24,109 bases of DNA from contig CAYGDB010000007.1 in NCBI GenBank assembly GCA_964348535.1, positions 1-24,109 on the forward strand, in the 5' to 3' direction. This document shows positions 15,815-21,003 of this stretch, piece by piece. The DNA is from JBGPJO01 sp964348535 (GTDB lineage Bacteria; Patescibacteriota; Minisyncoccia; Phycocordibacterales; JAKFXT01). The notes under the pieces are model-generated. The model searched no databases, was not told the DNA's origin, and saw only the letters and a program-made list of their open reading frames with translations. Position numbers and translations under genes: made by a program. How positions within the stretch are numbered: the stretch's first letter is position 1; every line of letters starts with the position of its first letter.

Positions 15815-16777
15815 ATGGCTGAAGAAAAAAAAGAAAAAAAGGATTCTCATGGCTCGGGTTTTGGAGGTCTTGAAATAGCGATTGGAGCCTTTATATTATT
15901 TTTTATTTTAACCGCGGTTTTTCAGAATTTGGGAGGCAAAATCAAAGAAGCGGAAGAAGGAAGCATTTTAGGGGATTTTAAGTTTTTGTTTTATAAGGCG
16001 GAAGATACCATTACTGGAACAGAAAGTTTTTTAAAGGCGGGCGATAGGGTTAAAAATTCAAGACCGTCAATTTTATATTCCGCCCCGGGTGGCGCTCCTC
16101 AAAAAGGGATAGGAGAAGGTGAGGAGGGGGTTGTTATTGAAGGACCTGTCGATAGCGGGGGCAGTGTTTGGTGGGGTGTTCGCTATAACGACGGTTCTTT
16201 TGGTTGGGTTTCGGGCAATCCCATTTCTTCTATTGAAAGCGAACAACAAAAATACAAAGGTTTTTCCGGACCGTTTGGAAGATTTTATAATTCGCTTCAG
16301 ATTGTTTCAAGCATCATTTCTTTTATATTCCTTGTCGGTATTTCCTACTCATCTATTAGATTATTTCAAATTCGGAAAGAGGAGGACGTTATTCTTAAAG
16401 GCGACGGAGTTTTCTTTGGAGAAAAAAATTCTTCCCAAACGGCGGTTTCAGGCGGCCCGTCTGGCCGTCTAAAATGGGAGGTGGTTCAAAAACATTTGAA
16501 TTCGGAGTCTGAAAATGATTGGCGTCTCGCTATTCTTGAGGCAGATATAATGCTTGACCAGCTTTTAAGAAGTCGCGGATTTGTTGGTGAAAATCTTGGT
16601 GAAATGCTTAAAGGGAGCAACAAAGGCGATTTTCAAACTCTTGACCAGGCGTGGGAGGCGCATAAATTAAGAAATACAATAGCTCACGAGGGTATAAATT
16701 ACGCTCTCTCGGCGCGCGAAGCGCGCCGAATCATCGGTCTTTTTGAAGAAGTTTTCCGCGAGTTTGATTATATTTAA
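15815..16777 (+). CDS. Membrane protein with SH3-like domain and HEPN-like C-terminus
   Basis: I do not recognise a named family for this 320-residue protein. Visible parts, in order: a short charged N-terminus; a membrane segment (about 22-43); an SH3b-like domain (about 72-135) with the typical ending WWGVRYNDGSFGWVSG; a second membrane segment (about 163-185); and a cytoplasmic helical region ending in KLRNTIAHEG, where Arg286 and His291 form an R-x4-H motif (RNxxxH) like that of HEPN domains. With two membrane passes the SH3 domain would face outward and the HEPN-like part inward. HEPN domains are often RNases or nucleotide-binding helical bundles; activity here is unproven. A 21-bp inverted repeat (16709-16729) lies in the coding sequence near the 3' end. 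Confidence 0.75.
   Translation: MAEEKKEKKDSHGSGFGGLEIAIGAFILFFILTAVFQNLGGKIKEAEEGSILGDFKFLFYKAEDTITGTESFLKAGDRVKNSRPSILYSAPGGAPQKGIGEGEEGVVIEGPVDSGGSVWWGVRYNDGSFGWVSGNPISSIESEQQKYKGFSGPFGRFYNSLQIVSSIISFIFLVGISYSSIRLFQIRKEEDVILKGDGVFFGEKNSSQTAVSGGPSGRLKWEVVQKHLNSESENDWRLAILEADIMLDQLLRSRGFVGENLGEMLKGSNKGDFQTLDQAWEAHKLRNTIAHEGINYALSAREARRIIGLFEEVFREFDYI
16709..16729. repeat. GC-rich inverted repeat inside the SH3/HEPN-like gene
   Basis: TCGGCGCGC, loop GAA and GCGCGCCGA form a perfect 9-bp stem, read in frame as part of SAREARRI shortly before the stop codon. Confidence 0.95.
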
Positions 16778-16779
16778 AC

Positions 16780-16855
16780 TGGAGCCAGAGGCCGGGATTG
16801 AACCGGCGGCCTGCGGTTTACGATACCGCCGCTCTACCAACTGAGCTACTCTGGC
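16780..16855 (-). tRNA. tRNA-Thr(CGT)
   Basis: All four arms pair: acceptor GCCAGAG/CTCTGGC, D stem GCTC/GAGC, anticodon stem GCGGT/ACCGC with loop ATCGTAA (anticodon CGT), and T stem GCCGG/CCGGC with loop TTCAATC. The discriminator is T and the 3' CCA is encoded. The 5' half doubles as the last 12 codons and stop of the HNH gene. Confidence 0.96.
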
Positions 16856-17300
16856 TATTTTCTAAAAACTTCTTAGCTTCCCGAGACCTCTTGTTAGCGG
16901 TTCTATTATTTCTACCGTTCCCTTTATTTAAAGCAGAGAACGTAGGTAGAAGTGCGTCACAATTGGGGCAAATTAAACGTAAGTTGAATTCCGAATTATT
17001 TCTCCAGTTACCATCAATATGATCAGCAACTAGCGGGACTTTACCAGTTTTTTTATTTATTTGCGACCAGCCACAGAGGCAACACTTATTACCAAATTTT
17101 TCTCGCAAGTAACGTTTAATCGTATTGGTAACAATACCTATGCTTTGGAGACCGCTTCTTTTTCCTGCCTTCCAATCATTTAAGTAATGTAATTGCTGAT
17201 ACTTTTGTTGGCATATGTTGCTACAATATTTGTAGCTTGGGCGATCAGGTTCTTCACCACAGGTTAAACACTTTGAACGCGGTTTTTTAGGATTTGCCAT
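16818..17300 (-). CDS. Free-standing HNH endonuclease between two Thr tRNA genes
   Basis: This 160-residue protein has an N-terminal zinc-ribbon-like motif (Cys11, Cys14, Cys26, Cys30: CLTCG...YCSNIC) and a helical linker. An HNH nuclease core follows: CCLCG (Cys73/Cys76), VADHIDGN with His94, Asn-rich NNSEFNLRLI, and CPNC (Cys111/Cys114). The layout fits HNH homing endonucleases. The last 12 residues (SQSSSVGRAAVS) are translated from the tRNA-Thr(CGT) gene and the TAA stop is in its anticodon loop, so the native end may have been lost. The gene starts 83 bases downstream of the intron-bearing tRNA-Thr(GGT). TATAAT six bases before its ATG suggests a leaderless transcript. It may be, or may once have been, the mobility enzyme of the intron. 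Confidence 0.88.
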   Translation of the reverse strand: MANPKKPRSKCLTCGEEPDRPSYKYCSNICQQKYQQLHYLNDWKAGKRSGLQSIGIVTNTIKRYLREKFGNKCCLCGWSQINKKTGKVPLVADHIDGNWRNNSEFNLRLICPNCDALLPTFSALNKGNGRNNRTANKRSREAKKFLENSQSSSVGRAAVS

Positions 17301-17306
17301 TAGTGA

Positions 17307-17312
17307 ATTATA
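17307..17312 (-). promoter_or_regulatory. -10 box of the HNH gene, likely leaderless
   Basis: On the minus strand TATAAT is followed by six bases and then the ATG. No Shine-Dalgarno sequence is present. Confidence 0.5.
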
Positions 17313-17382
17313 CCTTGAACTGAAGACCTAAAACAATACCGCTAAGTGGTCAGCGGATTGACAATCTTTTCTCTTCGCTCTG

Positions 17383-17639
17383 AGCCGAGAGCCGGGATTG
17401 AACCGGCGACCTCATCCTTCGCTTACACCTTCTCTACAATGCCGCTTTGAGAAGGGCTAGACTGTATCTTTGTCCGTGTCGGACACCATTGTCAGTCGTT
17501 CGGGCCCTCAGAATGAGTGCCACGGTCTTGGCCAGCGGGGCTATTAACCGTAATTCAGGATTCACTAATTTGTTACCAAAAAAGTGGGCAGGGTCTGCGA
17601 CCCACCATGGATGTGCTCTACCAACTGAGCTATCTCGGC
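17383..17639 (-). tRNA. tRNA-Thr(GGT) interrupted by a group I intron
   Basis: The exons are 17604-17639 (5') and 17383-17419 (3'). Joined, they make a canonical tRNA: acceptor GCCGAGA/TCTCGGC, D stem GCTC/GAGC, anticodon stem CATCC/GGATG around loop ATGGTAA (anticodon GGT), T stem GCCGG/CCGGC with loop TTCAATC, discriminator T. CCA is not encoded. The exons closely resemble the neighbouring tRNA-Thr(CGT), which supports the join. The insertion lies between positions 36 and 37. Confidence 0.92.
17420..17603 (-). mobile_element. Compact group I intron (184 nt) in tRNA-Thr(GGT)
   Basis: The 5' exon ends in U and the intron ends in G, the two group I splice-site hallmarks. P1: exon GGU plus intron GGGUC pair with GACCC and GCC, giving a U.G pair at the splice site with one bulged U. 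P7: GACUG (intron 107-111) pairs with CAGUC (140-144), the latter inside AAGAUACAGUC, a near-match to the conserved S element. P8: UGUCC/GGACA. P9: CCUUCUC/GAGAAGG. ACGGU/ACCGU and GCC/GGC can form the P4-P6 side, and CCAcUU/AAUGG a bulged P3, though these are less certain. No ORF is encoded on the sense strand. The size is at the lower end for self-splicing group I introns. Confidence 0.87.
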
Positions 17640-17694
17640 TTTTTATATAATAATAAAGAACAGTGTTTATACTATTTTATTTTAACCAATTTAG

Positions 17695-17729
17695 CAAAAG
17701 TCACCCGACATAAATCCGGGCGACTTTTG
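17695..17729 (-). terminator. Terminator-like hairpin after tRNA-Asp
   Basis: CAAAAGTC pairs with GACTTTTG, and CCCG with CGGG, across a C/A mismatch. The loop is about nine bases. It lies just downstream (minus strand) of tRNA-Asp. The T-run is short, so it could also be a processing or stability element. Confidence 0.5.
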
Positions 17730-17732
17730 TAT

Positions 17733-17809
17733 TGGCGCGGTCGACCGGACTTGAACCGGCAACCTCTCCCGTGACAGGGGAGTGCTCTAACCAGTTGAGC
17801 TACGACCGC
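17733..17809 (-). tRNA. tRNA-Asp(GTC)
   Basis: Acceptor GCGGTCG/CGACCGC, D stem GCTC/GAGC, anticodon stem CTCCC/GGGAG with loop CTGTCAC (anticodon GTC), T loop TTCAAGT, discriminator G, CCA encoded. Confidence 0.96.
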
Positions 17810-17862
17810 ATTTCTTAAACAAGAGAATCCAATGTACCAAATTTTTTTCCGTTTGTAACGGG

Positions 17863-17934
17863 TGCCGGTGAATGGAATCGGACCATTGTTTGAGGCTTAT
17901 GAGTCCTCCGTTCTAACCATTGAACTACACCGGC
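17863..17934 (-). tRNA. tRNA-Met(CAT), elongator or possibly Ile2
   Basis: Acceptor GCCGGTG/CACCGGC, D stem GTTC/GAAC, loop CTCATAA (anticodon CAT), T stem AATGG/CCATT, discriminator A, no encoded CCA. Two oddities: the anticodon stem GAGGA/GCCTC has an A31.G39 mismatch, and the T loop reads TCCGATT with C at the normally invariant position 55. From sequence alone I cannot separate elongator Met from the lysidine-modified Ile tRNA. Confidence 0.85.
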
Positions 17935-18043
17935 AAGAGATTTTAAAATACCACAAGTTGGCAAAACACAAAAGAGCCGGTTCAGTTCCTACCTTCGCAA
18001 TCTAAGAATAAACGAAACTCCCATCGGAAGTCTTCATTCGCTT

Positions 18044-18192
18044 GTTGCGGGGGACCGATTTGGTCACCTCAAAATTGTGCCGCCGCACAATTTCTCCTCG
18101 ACCCCGACTTTTAGTTTTTTCTGCTGAAAAAACATTGAAAAGCCTTGCAAATCGGAATGCGAGGAAAGCAGTTTCCTCGCTCCCCACGCAAC
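18044..18192. repeat. Multi-stem palindromic element bounded by tRNA-fMet 3'-end copies
   Basis: The 5' arm (18044-18062) is a 19-bp exact copy of the neighbouring initiator tRNA's 3' end (18243-18261). The 3' arm is its inverted counterpart, split by an insertion: CAAATCGG (18148-18155), a 9-bp hairpin GCGAGGAAA/TTTCCTCGC (18159-18180), then TCCCC-A-CGCAAC (18181-18192). The two arms pair over 19 bases. Inside are two more perfect hairpins: AAATTGTGC/GCACAATTT (18072-18093) and GTTTTTTC/GAAAAAAC (18114-18133). The result is a cloverleaf-like fold. It could be a non-autonomous mobile repeat or a structured RNA. Confidence 0.75.
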
Positions 18193-18231
18193 CAAAAGAA
18201 AACCAAAACTCCCTCCAAAAGGAGAGGGTTT
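18192..18231 (-). terminator. Rho-independent terminator of the initiator tRNA
   Basis: On the minus strand AAACCCTCTCC, loop TTTT and GGAGGGAGTTT form an 11-bp stem with one mismatch and one G.T pair, followed by TTGGTTTTCTTTTGG. It starts about 10 bases after the tRNA CCA end. Confidence 0.75.
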
Positions 18232-18240
18232 GCTATTTCT

Positions 18241-18314
18241 TGGTTGCGGGGGACCGATTTGCACGGCCATCTTCAGGTTATGAGCCTGACGAATTACTGT
18301 TACTCTACCCCGCG
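18241..18314 (-). tRNA. Initiator tRNA-fMet(CAT)
   Basis: Acceptor CGCGGGG/CCCCGCA leaves the C1-A72 mismatch that marks bacterial initiator tRNAs. The anticodon stem is TCAGG/CCTGA with loop CTCATAA. The three G-C pairs usual in initiators are reduced: only the two pairs next to the loop are G-C. T stem GGCCG/CGGTC, T loop TGCAAAT with G at position 55 instead of T. CCA is encoded. Confidence 0.92.
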
Positions 18315-18386
18315 ATATTTCTCTCATTATAGAGCATTTTCAGTTTTTTGCAAAACAGGCAAGTTTTTATGTGTCGCTATTTTTGC

Positions 18387-18392
18387 TATAAT
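18387..18392 (+). promoter_or_regulatory. -10 box of prfB, likely leaderless
   Basis: TATAAT ends eight bases before the ATG at 18401, so the transcript should start within a base or two of the start codon. No Shine-Dalgarno sequence is possible in that space. Confidence 0.55.
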
Positions 18393-18400
18393 TGACGTTA

Positions 18401-19273
18401 ATGGATTCAAAAGAAATGCGAGTGTCTGAAATAGAAGAGAAAATGAAATTGCCGAGTTTTTGGGAGAATAAAGACGCGGCGCAAGTTTTAGTTCGGGAGC
18501 TTCAGGAATTAAAACGTTCAGGCGGGGAGGCTGGCGGATATGATGCCGGTAGCGCCATTTTAACTGTATTTGCCGGAGCCGGAGGCGATGATGCTGAAGA
18601 TTTTGCTCGAATGCTCGCCGATATGTATTTGAAATTTTTTACCAAGAAAGGATTTGACGTAATGATCCTTCATAAAAATGAAAATGACAGGGGTGGGTAC
18701 AGGAACATTACTTTTGAAGTAAACGGAAAGGGAGCTTACGGTCTTTTGAAAAAAGAGTCCGGTGTCCATCGGCTGGTGCGCATTTCTCCATTTAACGCCA
18801 AGAAGCTTCGCCACACTTCTTTTGCTATGGTTGAATTTATACCTAAATTCGGAAAAGTGGATGATAATGATATACCTCCTGATGAAATTAGTGTAGAATT
18901 TGCGAGGTCAAGCGGTCCGGGAGGTCAGAACGTAAATAAAAGAGAGACTGCGGTCAGAGTAGTTCACTTGCCGACAAAACTCTCGGCTCACATAGATTCC
19001 GAACGGTCCCAAGCCCAAAATAAAGAAAAAGCGATGGCTCTTCTTAAAGGCAAGCTCTGGAAGCTTCGGGAGGACGAACGGATTGAAAAAGAAAAAGGAA
19101 TGTACGTTTCAAAGACAACAGAGGCAAAGTGGGGAAGTCAGATTCGCTCTTATGTTATTCATCCTTACAAAATGGTAAAGGACCATCGCACCGAAATGGA
19201 AGCGCGTGATGTGGATTCCGTTTTGGATGGTAATATTGATGAGTTCATAGAGGCTGAAAATAAAATAAAATAA
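18401..19273 (+). CDS. prfB: Peptide chain release factor 2, compact form
   Basis: From the ATG at 18401 the protein is 290 residues, against about 365 for E. coli RF2; a TTG at 18392 is in frame but overlaps the -10 box. It has the RF2 stop-codon tripeptide SPF (VRISPFNAKKLRHTSFA) for UGA/UAA and the catalytic GGQ (SGPGGQNVNKRETAVRV). The C-terminal WGSQIRSYVIHPYKMVKDHRT is conserved. Domain 1 is much reduced: the first ~30 residues are absent, and about 50 residues are missing between SFWENKDAAQVLVRELQEL and AILTVFAGAGGDDAEDFA. No in-frame TGA with a CTTTGAC-type +1 frameshift site is present, so the usual autoregulation is absent. Confidence 0.95.
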   Translation: MDSKEMRVSEIEEKMKLPSFWENKDAAQVLVRELQELKRSGGEAGGYDAGSAILTVFAGAGGDDAEDFARMLADMYLKFFTKKGFDVMILHKNENDRGGYRNITFEVNGKGAYGLLKKESGVHRLVRISPFNAKKLRHTSFAMVEFIPKFGKVDDNDIPPDEISVEFARSSGPGGQNVNKRETAVRVVHLPTKLSAHIDSERSQAQNKEKAMALLKGKLWKLREDERIEKEKGMYVSKTTEAKWGSQIRSYVIHPYKMVKDHRTEMEARDVDSVLDGNIDEFIEAENKIK

Positions 19274-19284
19274 AATATAGAATA

Positions 19285-19357
19285 ACGAATTATGAATTAT
19301 GATTTCTGAATAAGAAAAATCCATGCTCGTAATTCATAATTCTTACTTCATAATTCA
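19285..19357. repeat. GAATTATGA inverted repeats between prfB and ftsE
   Basis: Direct units (GAATTATGAATTATGA, from 19287) and inverted units (GTAATTCATAATTC and CTTCATAATTC, to 19356) face each other across about 35 bases. They can form a long stem. The unit is the same as near the pilus minor pilins. Confidence 0.85.
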
Positions 19358-19363
19358 ACCCAA

Positions 19364-20044
19364 ATGATTTATTTCGATAATGTTTCAAAAGAATACAAGA
19401 CTTCCGGCATAGTGTTGGAAGGTGTAAATATTTCGATTGAGCCGAAAGAGTTTGTTTCTATTGTCGGTCCATCTGGGGCGGGCAAGACCACTCTGATGAA
19501 ACTTCTTTTGACAGAAGAGAAGCCAACGGACGGACAGGTGTTATTTGAATCCGTTAATATTCATAAACTTAAAAACGAAGAGGTAAACAAATACCGTCGC
19601 CGAGTAGGTGTTATATTTCAGGATTTTCGCTTGATTCCGGATAAGACCGCTTTTGAAAATATCGCTTTTGCCATGGAGGCGGCAGGGAGAAGTGAAGAGG
19701 AGATAGCGACTGATGTTCCCCATGTTCTTGAGCTTGTAGACCTTGCAAACAAAATGTCCAATTTTCCGCACGAGCTTTCAGGAGGCGAGAAACAGCGTGT
19801 AGCTATCGCGAGAGCCATTATTAACCAGCCTGATTTGGTAATAGCGGATGAACCTACAGGCAATCTCGACCCTTTAAGCACTCATGATGTGGTTCAGATT
19901 TTAAGAAAAGTAAATGACCTTGGCACAACCGTTATTTTGACCACTCACAATAAAGGGGTTATAGATTCGCTCAAAAAAAGAGTTATTACTCTTGACCGAG
20001 GCAAAGTTATAAGGGACGATACCAAAGGCGTGTATTCTATGTAG
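19364..20044 (+). CDS. ftsE: Cell-division ABC transporter ATPase FtsE
   Basis: This 226-residue ABC ATPase has Walker A GPSGAGKTT (from residue 35), Q-loop VIFQDFRLIPDKTAFENIAF (the FQDFRL text is typical of FtsE), signature LSGGEKQRVAIARA, Walker B LVIADEPTGNLDP and switch His in LTTHNKG. With FtsX it forms a complex that does not transport but controls peptidoglycan hydrolases at the division site. It lies 32 bases before ftsX. Confidence 0.97.
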   Translation: MIYFDNVSKEYKTSGIVLEGVNISIEPKEFVSIVGPSGAGKTTLMKLLLTEEKPTDGQVLFESVNIHKLKNEEVNKYRRRVGVIFQDFRLIPDKTAFENIAFAMEAAGRSEEEIATDVPHVLELVDLANKMSNFPHELSGGEKQRVAIARAIINQPDLVIADEPTGNLDPLSTHDVVQILRKVNDLGTTVILTTHNKGVIDSLKKRVITLDRGKVIRDDTKGVYSM

Positions 20045-20076
20045 CTTCGTTTTGGTAGAATTGAACCGTAAAGAAC

Positions 20077-21003
20077 ATGTTTTTAATTAAAGTAAAAAGA
20101 ATACTGAAAGCTGGATTCGTTTCTTTTTGGAGAAATGGTTTTGTTTCTTTATCTTCTGTTCTTATAATGACTGTCACTTTATCCGTCATAGGAATTTTAA
20201 TTTTTGGCAACGCGGTCTTGGACACTTCGCTTGTTTCTCTTAAAAACAAGGTTGATATAAACGTTTACTTTCTTACAAAGGCTCCGGAGCCGGATATTTT
20301 AGAATTAAAATCGTCCATAGAGAGTTTGCCGGAAGTTAAAGAAGTTGAATATCTGTCTCGGGAGCAGGTTCTTGAAGATTTTAAGAAACGTCACGAGAAT
20401 GACAATCTAACTCTTCAAGCTATTGAGGAGCTTGGTGAAAATCCACTGAATGCGGTGCTCAATGTCAGAGCAAAAGAAATCTCCCAATACGAAAGCATTG
20501 CCAAATTTTTGGAGAGTGAAAATGTTCTCTCAAAAGATGGCGCTCAAATAGTTGATAAAGTAAATTATAATCGCAACAAAGCGGCCATTGAAACTTTGGG
20601 TCGCGTTACTTCAGGCGCCAGGTCGCTCGGTTTCGCCACTGTCATTATTTTCTGTCTGCTTTCCTTTGCCATAATCTTTAACACGATACGCCTCATCATA
20701 TATAATTCGCGTGAAGAAATTTCCGTGATGCGTCTTGTTGGCGCTTCCACCAGATATATCAGGGGACCTTTTGTCGTTTCGGGAACCATGGGCGGGGTCA
20801 TAGCCGGCATTGTTACTCTTATATTATTTTATCCGCTTCTTTTGTGGCTTGACCCGAAAATGGTTAATTTTTTTAGCGGTTTTAGTTTGATTGGATATTA
20901 TTTCAGCAACTTTTTCCAGATATTTTTTATCATAATCGGCACCGGCACTGTTTTGGGGGCGGTTTTGAGTTACTTGGCAGTCAGGCGTTATCTTAAGGTC
21001 TAA
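20077..21003 (+). CDS. ftsX: Cell-division protein FtsX
   Basis: This 308-residue membrane protein has four predicted membrane segments (about 22-45, 183-207, 233-257, 275-300) and a large extracytoplasmic loop (about 50-180) between the first two. The loop contains the FtsX-type text VNVYFLTKAPEPDILELKSSIESLPEVKEVEYLSREQ (here VDINVYF). RLVGASTRYIRGPF matches the conserved FtsX region. The loop usually recruits hydrolases or their activators. Its stop codon directly abuts the pyrG ATG. Confidence 0.95.
   Translation: MFLIKVKRILKAGFVSFWRNGFVSLSSVLIMTVTLSVIGILIFGNAVLDTSLVSLKNKVDINVYFLTKAPEPDILELKSSIESLPEVKEVEYLSREQVLEDFKKRHENDNLTLQAIEELGENPLNAVLNVRAKEISQYESIAKFLESENVLSKDGAQIVDKVNYNRNKAAIETLGRVTSGARSLGFATVIIFCLLSFAIIFNTIRLIIYNSREEISVMRLVGASTRYIRGPFVVSGTMGGVIAGIVTLILFYPLLLWLDPKMVNFFSGFSLIGYYFSNFFQIFFIIIGTGTVLGAVLSYLAVRRYLKV

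Larger units (their letters stand above)
17935..18240. other. Gene-free 306-bp stretch between CAT-tRNA genes
   Basis: No credible protein gene is present; the open frames across it run through the tRNA and palindromes on either strand. It holds the structured element at 18044-18192 and the initiator-tRNA terminator at 18192-18231. I see nothing identifiable in 17941-18040. Confidence 0.7.

Noticed and set aside
17447..17774. Open frames on the + strand across the intron and tRNA-Asp
   Set aside because: They run antisense through the tRNA exons and the group I intron, with no codon pattern or family match.
18187..18248. Integron attC-like site (CGCAACCAA ... TTGGTTGCG)
   Set aside because: The pair arises from the tRNA CCA end and the adjacent inverted copy; no integrase, cassette genes or attC core spacing is present.
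18392..18400. TTG start for prfB three codons upstream of the ATG
   Set aside because: It overlaps the TATAAT -10 box; the ATG at 18401 fits the promoter better.
18002..18429. Overlapping open frames on both strands around tRNA-fMet
   Set aside because: They are made of tRNA and palindrome sequence; similarity between them comes only from the 19-bp repeat.
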